Below are positions 1-7,201 of a DNA stretch of 64,000 nt, in pieces. A program made the translations under genes and the position numbers. The notes below the pieces were generated by a model, which did no database searches, had not been told where the DNA came from, and was given only the letters and a program-made list of their open reading frames with translations. Source of the DNA: an uncultured Clostridia bacterium (GTDB lineage Bacteria > Bacillota > Clostridia > Oscillospirales > Ruminococcaceae); assembly GCA_947623585.1 (NCBI GenBank), contig CANQHA010000014.1, positions 1 to 64,000 of the forward strand, written 5' to 3'. The stretch's first letter is position 1. Each line of letters starts with the position of its first letter.

Positions 1-143
1 AAAATAGCCTTTTTGTTTTACATTATAAAGATAATTAAATATAATCTTGGTAGCTGGATACAGAAAAAACCGCCGACAAATCGCCGACGGTCTTTCCATT
101 GTTTAGGAGATTTTATGAAATGGCTCTCACCTTTAGATGATGT

Positions 144-449
144 CTAATAATATAGCTGTCGAAGTCGCGCATACAAGTCTTTCAGTCCGCTCTCTGCCTC
201 TAATCGTTTCCGAGCGTCGCGCAGTTCTTTACAGTCGCCGCTCTTGCAACAAGACTGTTTACAATTCAAACAAAACTGTTTCAACTGTTCTTCAACTTCG
301 GCGTTTTTCCTGCTGATTTCCGAGGTCAATTCGCGCCTCTTTTTTTGTTTAAACTCCGCCATTGACATATTATAAATGTAAAGTTCTGCCAATTCTTCGG
401 AGTCAAGCCTTTTCGGCGGTCTGCCGCGTCGTCTTTGCTGTCTATCCAT
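144..449 (-). CDS. Small basic/Cys-containing protein of unknown function
   Basis: Predicted protein of 101 residues. The N-terminus is very basic with an AT-hook-like RRRGRPPKR (residues 6-14), which could contact DNA. The middle is a charged helix, followed by a CLNCKQSCC cluster (residues 60-68) that could bind metal. The start codon overlaps the stop of the upstream 232-residue gene by one base (TAATG), which points to translational coupling. It is the last gene of the leftward operon visible here. Family not recognised. Confidence 0.6.
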   Translation of the reverse strand: MDRQQRRRGRPPKRLDSEELAELYIYNMSMAEFKQKKRRELTSEISRKNAEVEEQLKQFCLNCKQSCCKSGDCKELRDARKRLEAESGLKDLYARLRQLYY

Positions 450-1147
450 TATTCGCCCTCCGCACCGTCAACTGCATTGTAAAATGATTCGAGCCTATCT
501 TCGCCCATACTCGGCAAAAGCTCTTTCATCGCCTCGCGCATATCCGTAAATGGTTCACGTTTCGGGAGGGGTCTGGATTCGCCTTTGCCGTATAAGTTGC
601 TATGAATTTGTTCGGCGATTCGCGCTGTCTTTTTAGTGTCAAATTCGAGAAAGTCATTAACATTTTTTGCAAGCTGTCTGAGTGCGCCCTCTGTTTCCTC
701 TATGGACATTTCTTTTGATTCAGCATAGTGATTATACCCTCTCAAATATCCCGCTTTCCTGCCTATTTCAGTTAGCGCAGAAAGGCAAGTCGGATTTCCT
801 TTTAAGGCGATCGCCGCAGATTCAAGTTCCTGCTCTGAAATATTATCTTTAAGTTTCAGTAACTGGAGAATGTTCAGTTCTTCAGCGGTAGGAGCTTTCA
901 TCGGTCTTTGCTTATTAGCCCGTTGCATAAATGAAATTATGTCGTTGAGATTATCGCCGCATTCAGCTTTTAATGCCTTCAAGGCGTTATCCCTTGCCGT
1001 CTGCGCCTTTGCGGATTCATCAACATAATATTGACTGCCTTTTGTGCGTTCAAGCTCTTTCATGCGCTTTTCATAAGTGCTGTTGATGTAGTTTCGTCCG
1101 TCTTGGAATTTTTTAACGGTTTTGAAAAATAGTTCGGTGTTTTTCAT
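449..1147 (-). CDS. Helical charged protein of unknown function
   Basis: Predicted 232-residue soluble protein, almost entirely charged and helix-favouring, with no signal peptide or membrane segment. The ATG at 1147 has AGGAG about 10 bases upstream, which supports the start. It lies in the leftward operon of the integrated element between a 116-residue and a 101-residue hypothetical. No catalytic motif was recognised. A DNA-packaging or replication accessory role would fit its position but is not shown by the sequence. Confidence 0.65.
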   Translation of the reverse strand: MKNTELFFKTVKKFQDGRNYINSTYEKRMKELERTKGSQYYVDESAKAQTARDNALKALKAECGDNLNDIISFMQRANKQRPMKAPTAEELNILQLLKLKDNISEQELESAAIALKGNPTCLSALTEIGRKAGYLRGYNHYAESKEMSIEETEGALRQLAKNVNDFLEFDTKKTARIAEQIHSNLYGKGESRPLPKREPFTDMREAMKELLPSMGEDRLESFYNAVDGAEGE

Positions 1148-1180
1148 AGTTTAAATTCTCCTTTTATAAATTGTTTTTTG

Positions 1181-1531
1181 TTACTGGATAATCCCTCGCG
1201 CTCGTAAATCGGCTTCTCTTTCGGCTACGGCGCGGGGGTCGTTGTATTCGGCTACTGCCTCGTCAATTAGCTTTCTAACCTCTTTTTGCCGTTCTCTATA
1301 TTCTTTGTCGCTGAGTTTGTGAGAAACAGGCAGGTCAAACATTTCGTTAACAAAGTTATCTGTTTCCTCGCGGTCAAAGTCCCAATATCGGCAATACAAG
1401 TTTTTTAAATTATCGGGCAATTCTGAATAGCCCGCTCCGCATTTTTCGTATTCTTTAAGCTCTTGAGGAAAGTCATCGCCTTTTAACGATTGAATTTTTC
1501 GCTCAATGGATTTCAACGTCGCTTTTGTCAT
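1181..1531 (-). CDS. Hypothetical protein of the integrated element
   Basis: Predicted 116-residue acidic/basic mixed protein. It has a long N-terminal segment rich in Lys/Glu and a C-terminal helix (KEVRKLIDEAVAEYND). A GGGGGC stretch a few bases before the ATG can serve as ribosome binding site. It is followed closely by the 232-residue gene. Nothing in it identifies a family. Confidence 0.55.
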   Translation of the reverse strand: MTKATLKSIERKIQSLKGDDFPQELKEYEKCGAGYSELPDNLKNLYCRYWDFDREETDNFVNEMFDLPVSHKLSDKEYRERQKEVRKLIDEAVAEYNDPRAVAEREADLRARGIIQ

Positions 1532-1540
1532 AATGCCCCC

Positions 1541-1807
1541 TTAGTCATCGCTCTGGAGTTCGGATAGCACCTGCTCAAGGTCGAGCGGGTCATCTGCTTT
1601 TACTCCGAGTTCAGTAAGATATTTTTTGATTAGCTCATAATGCCGAGGTCTGCCCACGATGTTGGGGTTTGACATAGACATTTCAAAAAGTGACCTGCTC
1701 AGCGGGTCGGCAGTTCGCCATAGCTCTGAAAATTCTTCAAAAGACGGCGGTCTGTCCTTTTTGGATAATTGAGCCGTCAAGCGGTCGAGCCTTGATGTAA
1801 TCGTCAT
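1541..1807 (-). CDS. Hypothetical protein of the integrated element
   Basis: Predicted 88-residue soluble protein. Its ATG overlaps the TGA of the upstream HTH/terminase-like gene (1804-2169), so the two are probably translationally coupled. The sequence includes SFEEFSELWRTADPLSRS and a C-terminal acidic helix. Family not recognised. The coupling suggests it works with its upstream neighbour. Confidence 0.55.
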   Translation of the reverse strand: MTITSRLDRLTAQLSKKDRPPSFEEFSELWRTADPLSRSLFEMSMSNPNIVGRPRHYELIKKYLTELGVKADDPLDLEQVLSELQSDD

Positions 1808-2169
1808 ACATTCGCCTCTTTCAGTTGATTTTCAAGTTCGCTAAGCCGCTTAAGTATTTCGCATTGTTCATGCAATTTCAGCGCGGTACTTAGTATCTCT
1901 TTGCAAGCTGATATTCTGCACATACTCCCTGCCCCATCATCGGCGCATATTTCAAGCAGGGTATCAAGCGCGGTCTGCATAGCGTTCTGGGATTGCCTTG
2001 CCGCGTCTTGAAATCTTTCGTCGAGCAGGTTATTATACTTCAATCTGAATTCTTCATCTTTCAAGTATCCCCTCATCGTCTTTTCGTCTATCCCTGCTGT
2101 CATCGCCGCCGCCTTTATCGTCGGAGCGTTCAGCAAGGCAGTGAGCGCCTTTTCTCTTTTCGGTGTCAT
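1804..2169 (-). CDS. Phage terminase small-subunit-like HTH protein (phBC6A51-type)
   Basis: Predicted 121-residue protein. Residues about 5-40 read as a helix-turn-helix (APTIKAAAMTAGIDEKTMRG), and the rest is helical and oligomerisation-like. This arrangement is typical of phBC6A51-family HTH proteins and phage terminase small subunits, which bind the packaging site. The start at 2169 has GGGGTGA upstream. No large subunit is visible, so in a satellite it would redirect a helper's packaging; that is inference. A plain DNA-binding regulator is the alternative. Its stop overlaps the start of the next gene. Confidence 0.5.
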   Translation of the reverse strand: MTPKREKALTALLNAPTIKAAAMTAGIDEKTMRGYLKDEEFRLKYNNLLDERFQDAARQSQNAMQTALDTLLEICADDGAGSMCRISACKEILSTALKLHEQCEILKRLSELENQLKEANV

Positions 2170-2175
2170 TCAAAA

Positions 2176-2562
2176 TCACCCCTTTCTCCCAAAAATTCCC
2201 GCTGAAAACGGCTTTAAAGTCAGATGTCCGAAAAATAGACGTAAAGTATAAACCTGCTTTTCTGATTTGTCATATAGTATAATTTTCTTGGACTTTACAA
2301 CTATTTTAATATTATCGGATTCAACCGCCGTATAGCCCTCTGAGGGCGTTTCTGTCGCGTGCTTTCGGGCAATACGAAAGTTATATTCTTTGCCGTCTGT
2401 ATGGCTGTAAATGACGATTCTGCCGCGCTCTTGCGAGATTGTTAAGCTGTTGTTATCGAGCAGGATTTGAGGTCGGTCGCGGCTCCATATAGCCGTTATC
2501 GCAGTAGCTGTAATGCTTGCCATTAGCAATACAGTCATAAAGATAAGTATAATTTTTTTCAT
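2176..2562 (-). CDS. Membrane-anchored small protein, unknown function
   Basis: Predicted 128 residues. Residues 3-25 are a hydrophobic segment after MKK, followed by WSRDRPQ, so it is a signal anchor or a poorly cleaved signal peptide. The remainder is a small beta-rich domain of unknown family. It sits between the TerS-like gene and the iteron-like dyad of the integrated element. It may act at the membrane or cell surface; no motif defines a function. Confidence 0.55.
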   Translation of the reverse strand: MKKIILIFMTVLLMASITATAITAIWSRDRPQILLDNNSLTISQERGRIVIYSHTDGKEYNFRIARKHATETPSEGYTAVESDNIKIVVKSKKIILYDKSEKQVYTLRLFFGHLTLKPFSAGIFGRKG

Positions 2563-2611
2563 AATCGTTCTCCCTTTATAGGCTGTTAATAGCCGTTTCT
2601 TAGATAGGAAA

Positions 2612-2682
2612 AAACAGTGTAATCGTGTAATTAGTAATACCCTTAACTATATCTTATAGGGTTTTACACTATTACACTATTA
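2612..2682. repeat. Iteron-like dyad next to the RepA-like gene (candidate origin)
   Basis: Two head-to-tail GTGTAAT-type units (AGTGTAATCGTGTAA, 2616-2630) face an inverted pair (TTACACTATTACACT, 2664-2678) across an AT-rich centre bounded by CCCT and AGGG. The 15-base arms differ at one base. It lies in the 143-base gap just downstream of the RepA-like ATPase. Iterons beside a replication gene are a usual layout for theta-type origins. A transcription terminator is less likely because no U-tract follows. Origin function is inferred. Confidence 0.45.
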
Positions 2683-2705
2683 TTTAAGCAGTAGAAACGT
2701 GTAGA

Positions 2706-3800
2706 TTAAGTCAGGCGTATAAGACGGAAACCTCTCTCAGTGCCAATCTTTATAGGACTGTTGCTTGACGTGGAGGTCTGAATTGTATATCCTAACCGTT
2801 CTTCAACACGAGGAGTGATGTCGTCTATAACGTATTTTGATTTGCCGTTGACGTTGAATGACGGCGCATAAGTGCTTATAAATTCCCGATAAGTAGACTG
2901 GCTCTCGCCGTTTGCAATCATCATCTCAATGCCATTGTAGAACATTTCAGCATAGTTTGGTGTGGCCTTAGAGGGCTTGGCTACTCGGCGGCTGTTCATA
3001 GCGATGACATAATCATCGGCGGTGACGTCGCTCTCGCCTACAACCTGATTACCCTGTTCGTTAATTGATAATTCAAGCGTCGGCTCTTTAAGCGCGTGAT
3101 TTGATTTAATATGAAATAAAAATCTCCTGTCGGCTCTGCCGTCCTTGAAGTCATTAGTCAAAAGCAGGACACTGCGCGCAGCATTATAAATATCATTTGA
3201 ACCGCATAGCAGGTCTGAGGCACTTGCTACGCTTTGACGCTTATTTAAATGCATTAGCAAAACAATGCAGCACCCTGCCCGCTCGGCAATGCTCGCCAAT
3301 TTATGCATTATCAGTCGGCAGTGGTTCTGCCGCGATAAGTCTGTAACTTCACCGACAAAACTTTGCAAGGGGTCAAGATAGACGAGTGAGGATTTTGTCG
3401 CCGTGATGAGTGCTTCAAGTTTAAAGGGGTCATCTGGGTCGCTGAGGTCAATTCCAAATTCAAGGCTGTCGAGCTTGTCAAGGATATAAACCTTTGACAT
3501 ATCGGCTTTAAAAGCGGCTCGGTCAAGACGGCGGCGAACATCGGAGGCGGTATCCTCGGCGCTGATTATAAGGCTGTTCAGCGGCTCGCCTGTCTTTATC
3601 CCTCTAAGCGTATATCCGTGCGAGGTGTAAGCTGTATGCAATGCCATTGTCTGCCCCTTTCCGACACCACCGCTCGCCGCGATAATTGAAACCTCGCCTA
3701 TCGGAAAACGCCTGTCACCGAGTAAGAATTTATGCTCGCTCGGTTCAACATCTGCCGCTGATTTTATAAAAGAGTTAAATGCTCTATCACTGCCGCTCAA
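2706..3800 (-). CDS. RepA-like AAA/RecA-fold ATPase (replication module)
   Basis: Predicted 364 residues starting at TTG (3800), with AAGGCGGTG upstream and the codon overlapping the stop of the 55-residue ORF. The P-loop ASGGVGKGQT (residues 42-51) is followed by a Walker-B-like SLVYLDPLQSF near residues 133-145 and a conserved LLMHLNK segment. This matches the hexameric RepA/AAA_25 helicase-like ATPases of plasmids and integrated elements. A C-terminal segment from about residue 270 looks like a separate winged-helix-type domain. It probably drives element replication with the nearby dyad at 2612-2682. Confidence 0.7.
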   Translation of the reverse strand: MSGSDRAFNSFIKSAADVEPSEHKFLLGDRRFPIGEVSIIAASGGVGKGQTMALHTAYTSHGYTLRGIKTGEPLNSLIISAEDTASDVRRRLDRAAFKADMSKVYILDKLDSLEFGIDLSDPDDPFKLEALITATKSSLVYLDPLQSFVGEVTDLSRQNHCRLIMHKLASIAERAGCCIVLLMHLNKRQSVASASDLLCGSNDIYNAARSVLLLTNDFKDGRADRRFLFHIKSNHALKEPTLELSINEQGNQVVGESDVTADDYVIAMNSRRVAKPSKATPNYAEMFYNGIEMMIANGESQSTYREFISTYAPSFNVNGKSKYVIDDITPRVEERLGYTIQTSTSSNSPIKIGTERGFRLIRLT

Positions 3801-3964
3801 TCTAATTCACCGCCTTTTTTCAACCACTCTTGATACTCCGCTTGATGTTCGGCGACATACGCCTTGATGTCGGGCAGTATCAGCTTGCCAAAGTCTTTTG
3901 CCCGCTTGTCGCTGATGACGGTATCAGCCCCAAATGTCTTGATTACAAGGGTCTGCTCAGTCAT
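3797..3964 (-). CDS. 55-residue ORF between regulator and ATPase
   Basis: Short gene reading ATG at 3964 to TGA at 3797 (begins MTEQTLVIKTFGADT, ends KKGGELD). Its ATG overlaps the TGA of the upstream HTH gene and its own TGA overlaps the TTG start of the ATPase. The three genes are thus chained by overlapping start/stop codons, which is strong support for real translation. No motif recognised. The position suggests a small partner of the replication ATPase. Confidence 0.6.
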   Translation of the reverse strand: MTEQTLVIKTFGADTVISDKRAKDFGKLILPDIKAYVAEHQAEYQEWLKKGGELD

Positions 3965-4139
3965 CACTGTCACCTGCTTTTAGCTCAGTGATAGCCGCTT
4001 TGATTTTTTCAACCTGCTCAGGGGTAAGTTCACGTCTGAACCATCGTGAGAAGTTGAATTCGCTGATACCTATTTTTGCGGCGATTTCGTATTGTTTAAA
4101 TCGGCTGTTTTTGATAAGTTCTTTAACTAAATAGTTCAC
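3957..4139 (-). CDS. Small Cro/CI-like HTH regulator
   Basis: Predicted 60 residues. Residues 14-36 form a helix-turn-helix (RFKQYEIAAKIGISEFNFSR), followed by a short basic and helical tail. Proteins of this size act as Cro-like repressors or excision/replication switches. It is first in the leftward operon and faces the rightward DUF6076-recombinase genes. The palindrome at 4256-4276 just downstream of the rightward -10 box is a plausible operator, though binding by this protein is inference. Confidence 0.7.
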   Translation of the reverse strand: MNYLVKELIKNSRFKQYEIAAKIGISEFNFSRWFRRELTPEQVEKIKAAITELKAGDSDD

Positions 4140-4223
4140 TGTTGAAAAAACTTCCTTTCGGATAAATTTTTGAACAGGAAATGCATCTCTCGGTTCTCTT
4201 TTATTATATATTGAAAATTGTTG

Positions 4224-4276
4224 TTGACTTCGGGAAAAATCTATGATATAATATTAAATGTAAATACGAAACATTT
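4224..4276 (+). promoter_or_regulatory. Rightward promoter with overlapping palindromic operator
   Basis: TTGACT (4224-4229), a 17-base spacer and TATAAT (4247-4252) form a strong sigma-A promoter for the DUF6076-recombinase genes. Four bases on, AAATGT (4256-4261) and ACATTT (4271-4276) make an inverted repeat with a 9-base spacer across the start-site region. This is where a repressor would block transcription. An AT-rich leftward promoter probably overlaps but is not clear. Confidence 0.6.
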
Positions 4277-4295
4277 TTCATAAGGCGGTGGCACT

Positions 4296-5192
4296 ATGTC
4301 AAACAGTATGGAGCAGGTTATCAGCTTTGAAGTAAATGATGATGACATTATTCTCTTTTCAAGCAATGGAGTAAGCGGTATATATCCCGCTCGCTTGTTC
4401 TTATGTGAAATTTATGAGCGTTTATCTGATTGCTTTGAGCGCGATATTCCTTGTGATGAGTTCTTTAATTATGTTGACCCTCGCGGCGCTTGGGAATTGC
4501 TTTCTGATTTTTTCGATAAAACAGATTATTTGCAGTATGCAACACTCAAAGATTTTGAAGAATATAGAGCGCGGTATAATATAAGTCTTGATTATAAAAA
4601 AGGCGAGATGTCCACTATATATGAAAAAGAACGCTCGGTATCCTCTTTAGCGGCTTTAAAAAGATATTCCAAAGAGCTTGATAAATGGAGAATATTTGAT
4701 AAAGCAACTGCGGATAATGCCGAGTATATCCCGAACATATTCAGATATTATTCTTGCAATACGATGATAGACTTTGTTTTTGCTATGGTGCATTACCTTA
4801 TATATAATGATTATCGGATAACACGGTGCGCCCATTGTGGCAAGCTGTTTGCAACCAAAAAAGGCAAGAAGAACGGCGGCGAGCTTTATTGTTCTCGCAA
4901 TTCTCCATATAGCGGTTATGAAGATAAAACCTGCAAGGCGGCTGTTAAGGCTATAAAGGATAAGCTCGAACATAAGCATATAATTGAGTATGAGCGCCTC
5001 AGACAAAGAGCTAATGAATATGGAGTAAAATCTAAGCATTATGATGTATTTAATGACTTTTGCGAAACCTGCAATGACTATAAAGACAGGATAAAAAAAG
5101 GCGCGTCCGAGGAATTACTTAAAGAGTATGAAAACTTCTTGTTTAATAGCGAAAATGTCCGTCCGAGATATGAACGTATAAAAAATTGGTGA
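4296..5192 (+). CDS. DUF6076-like zinc-binding protein
   Basis: Predicted 298 residues, function unknown. The C-terminal part carries CAHCGKLFATKK followed by a YCSR and a later TCK, a plausible Cys4 zinc site near residues 177-212. The N-terminal half is acidic and helical. DUF6076-type proteins are often found beside serine recombinases in gut Firmicutes elements (recalled, not searched). It lies 10 bases before the recombinase and shares its promoter, so a role in recombination directionality or control is possible but unproven. Confidence 0.6.
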   Translation: MSNSMEQVISFEVNDDDIILFSSNGVSGIYPARLFLCEIYERLSDCFERDIPCDEFFNYVDPRGAWELLSDFFDKTDYLQYATLKDFEEYRARYNISLDYKKGEMSTIYEKERSVSSLAALKRYSKELDKWRIFDKATADNAEYIPNIFRYYSCNTMIDFVFAMVHYLIYNDYRITRCAHCGKLFATKKGKKNGGELYCSRNSPYSGYEDKTCKAAVKAIKDKLEHKHIIEYERLRQRANEYGVKSKHYDVFNDFCETCNDYKDRIKKGASEELLKEYENFLFNSENVRPRYERIKNW

Positions 5193-5202
5193 GGTAGTAG
5201 TT

Positions 5203-6801
5203 ATGATGAACGCAGTAATATACGCGAGATACAGCTCTCATAATCAAACGGAGCAGTCAATAGAGGGGCAATTGCAAACCTGCAGTGAGTTCGCCGCGAA
5301 AAATGGATACAATATCATTGCAGAATACATCGACCGCGCTATTTCCGGCACTACAGACGCTCGCCCCGATTTCCTCAGAATGATTGACGATTCAGCTAAA
5401 AAAACTTTTCAATACGTTATCGTTTATCAGCTTGACCGCTTTGCCCGAAACCGTTATGACAGCGCGATATATAAATCAAAACTTAAAAAGAACGGTGTGC
5501 GCGTCCTATCGGCTCGCGAAAACATCACCAACGACGCGAGCGGGATTCTGGTAGAGGGATTGCTTGAAAGTATGGCAGAATATTATTCGGCTGAGCTGGC
5601 TCAGAAGATAAAGCGAGGAATGGATATAAACGCTTCCAAATGCCTATCCACTGGCGGCAATGTCGCCCTCGGTTATAAGGTCGATGATACAAAACACTTT
5701 ATAATTGATGAGGAAACCGCGCCCGTTGTGCAAAAGATTTTTGAGATGTATGCAAGCGGTCAGACGGTGGCTGAAATAACAGATAGCTTAAATGCTCAGG
5801 GATTAAGAACATCGCGAGGTGTGCCGTTTAATAAGAACAGTCTAAGGACAATGCTACAAAACAAAAGATATATAGGCGTTTATACTTACTGTGATACTGA
5901 GATTCCCGACGGTATGCCGCGCATAATATCAGATGAATTATTCAGAAAGGTGCAAGAGGAAATGACTAAAAACAGAAAAGCCCCTGCCCGACATAAGGCA
6001 AAGGCTGAATATATTTTAACTACTAAGCTGTTTTGCGGTAAGTGCCGCGATATGATGACTGGGGTATCCGCTAAAAGTCATACAGGTAAAGAGTTCTTTT
6101 ATTACAAGTGCAATAATGCCAAAATTAAGCAGTGCAATAAAAAGGCGGTAAGGAAAGAGTATATCGAGGATTTAGTAATAGATGAGTGCCGCAAGCTCTT
6201 GACCCCTGCTAATATTGATAAGATAGCCCGTGCGATAGTTGAAACCGCCGAGAAAGAAAAAGATACATCAACTCTCAGGCGGCTTGAAAAGCTGTTAAAG
6301 GATAATGAGCGCAAGCGCGGAAATCTTATGGCGGCTGTATCCGAGTGCGATATTGAAACGGTAAGGCGGCAGTTATACGGCGAGTTATCCCGACTGGGTT
6401 CAGAATATGAGGCTCTGGAAAATGAGCTTGCTATTGAGCAGGCAAGCGCGGTATCTGTTACAGCCTCGGAGATTAAATTCTTTTTATCTCAGCTTAGAAA
6501 GGGCAATGCAGACAGCTTGCAATACCGTAAAACGCTTATAAACATCTTTGTAAATGCAATATATCTGTATGATGACAGACTGCTCATAGCCTTTAATACA
6601 GGCGATAAGCCCGTAGAAATAACAGATGAATTGATTGATAAGCTGTACGAAGATAGCGAGTTAGCTTTTGAAAACAGTTGCTCCACCACGCCGTCGCGGA
6701 CTTCGTATCGTTCGCGGCGGCATTTTCATGCCGCCTCTCGCTCACTCCGTCGCTCCGGCCTTTTCCCCAAAAATGCCGGCATTTTTGGGGACCCCTTTTG
6801 A
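5203..6801 (+). CDS. Large serine recombinase (integrase of the element)
   Basis: Predicted 532 residues. The N-terminal resolvase domain has YARYSSHNQ with catalytic Ser near residue 11, and QLDRFARN (near residue 85). A recombinase domain spans about residues 150-260. A zinc-ribbon has CGKC at about 285 and later Cys residues (YYKCNN, QCNKK). A coiled coil lies at about 355-415. It catalyses site-specific integration and excision. From about residue 493 the frame reads through the attachment border, so the last 40 or so Ser/Arg-rich residues come from flanking chromosome and would change on excision. Confidence 0.9.
   Translation: MMNAVIYARYSSHNQTEQSIEGQLQTCSEFAAKNGYNIIAEYIDRAISGTTDARPDFLRMIDDSAKKTFQYVIVYQLDRFARNRYDSAIYKSKLKKNGVRVLSARENITNDASGILVEGLLESMAEYYSAELAQKIKRGMDINASKCLSTGGNVALGYKVDDTKHFIIDEETAPVVQKIFEMYASGQTVAEITDSLNAQGLRTSRGVPFNKNSLRTMLQNKRYIGVYTYCDTEIPDGMPRIISDELFRKVQEEMTKNRKAPARHKAKAEYILTTKLFCGKCRDMMTGVSAKSHTGKEFFYYKCNNAKIKQCNKKAVRKEYIEDLVIDECRKLLTPANIDKIARAIVETAEKEKDTSTLRRLEKLLKDNERKRGNLMAAVSECDIETVRRQLYGELSRLGSEYEALENELAIEQASAVSVTASEIKFFLSQLRKGNADSLQYRKTLINIFVNAIYLYDDRLLIAFNTGDKPVEITDELIDKLYEDSELAFENSCSTTPSRTSYRSRRHFHAASRSLRRSGLFPKNAGIFGDPF
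6681..6697 (+). other. Candidate attR: tRNA 3'-end-like sequence
   Basis: CTCCACCACGCCGTCGC matches the 3' end and first downstream bases of the tRNA-Ala gene at 11739-11754 (TCCACCACGGCGTCGC), one difference over 16 bases. No tRNA body precedes it here, as expected if the element inserted at the 3' end of a tRNA gene whose body now lies at the unseen left junction. The exact crossover dinucleotide cannot be fixed from one end. Confidence 0.5.
6694..6799 (+). repeat. tRNA-tail repeat, copy 1 (stacked hairpins)
   Basis: About 105 bases nearly identical to 11927-12031. It contains a terminator-like hairpin with GTATC-type loop, an overlapping hairpin GGCGGCAT/ATGCCGCC, and the perfect 26-base palindrome at 6765-6790 (CCCCAAAAATGCC half) followed by CCCCTTTT. 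The first two stems share bases, so only one can form at a time. It probably terminates tRNA transcription and here also encodes the recombinase tail. Confidence 0.7.
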
Positions 6802-6826
6802 CGTCCGCAAGGACGTCATTATTTTT
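6800..6826 (+). terminator. Rho-independent terminator
   Basis: GACGTCC, loop GCAA, GGACGTC, then ATTATTTTT. It sits right after the recombinase stop and would end transcription leaving the integrated element. Confidence 0.75.
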
Positions 6827-6875
6827 GGTTCAGGTGATGGGTTGAGAAATTGCGTGCTCCCACATATCAATTTTT

Positions 6876-6929
6876 GGCGAAGCCGGAAGTCTGCGCAGCA
6901 GACCCGAGGCAGAGCCGAGGCGGCTTCGC
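6876..6929. repeat. Nested-hairpin island 1
   Basis: Outer arms GGCGAAGCC and GGCTTCGC enclose the small hairpins GTCTGCGCAGCAGAC and GGCAGAGCC. The same design recurs at 8892-9015, 10416-10501 and 40365-40466. The rest of the gap to about 7100 holds no gene I can support. Confidence 0.55.
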
Positions 6930-7105
6930 GGAGGCGTCGTGACGAAAGCGACCGCGATATCAAAGTGCGGCGACGCCTTATTCTCGTCGCTGACGACCGC
7001 TCTGTTTTTCTGAGCACGGCAGGCGGCGGTGTTCGTTAAAATTCTTTTGTAAAATCTGCTCAAAAAAGTTCACAAAAATTAGGCAAAAATTTTTAAATAA
7101 TGCGC

Positions 7106-7131
7106 TTGACAATACGGGGGGGGGGTATGAT
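7106..7131 (+). promoter_or_regulatory. Promoter with a 10-G tract in its spacer
   Basis: TTGACA (7106-7111) and TATGAT (7126-7131) are separated by ATAC plus exactly ten G (7116-7125), a 14-base spacer. A functional sigma-A spacer is near 17 bases. Slippage of the G tract would move the promoter towards or away from the active spacing. It precedes the secreted Cys-rich protein at 7202. Confidence 0.5.
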
Positions 7132-7201
7132 ATCCTGTTAATTAGAAAATTGTCGCACTATGCGGGAATTCTCTAAATTCACAAGTAAGGAAGTAACAGA
7201 T

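Larger units (their letters stand above)
1..6690. mobile_element. Right-hand part of an integrated element (satellite- or IME-like)
   Basis: Nine leftward genes start from a divergent control region near 4140-4295, and two rightward genes run to the right border. Visible modules are a Cro-like regulator, a RepA-like ATPase, an iteron-like dyad, a terminase-small-subunit-like HTH protein and a large serine recombinase. No relaxase, capsid or portal gene is visible. The DNA is more AT-rich than the chromosome to its right. The border is placed at about 6681-6690, where the recombinase frame enters a sequence resembling a tRNA 3' end and terminator. The left end lies before the window. The satellite reading (integrase, divergent regulator, replication module, TerS-like gene) is inference; a mobilizable element is the alternative. 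Confidence 0.7.

Noticed and set aside
107-149. Plus-strand ten-codon leader-like ORF with AGGAG
   Set aside because: ATG near 115 reads MKWLSPLDDV and stops; it may be chance, and it overlaps the end of the 101-residue gene on the other strand.
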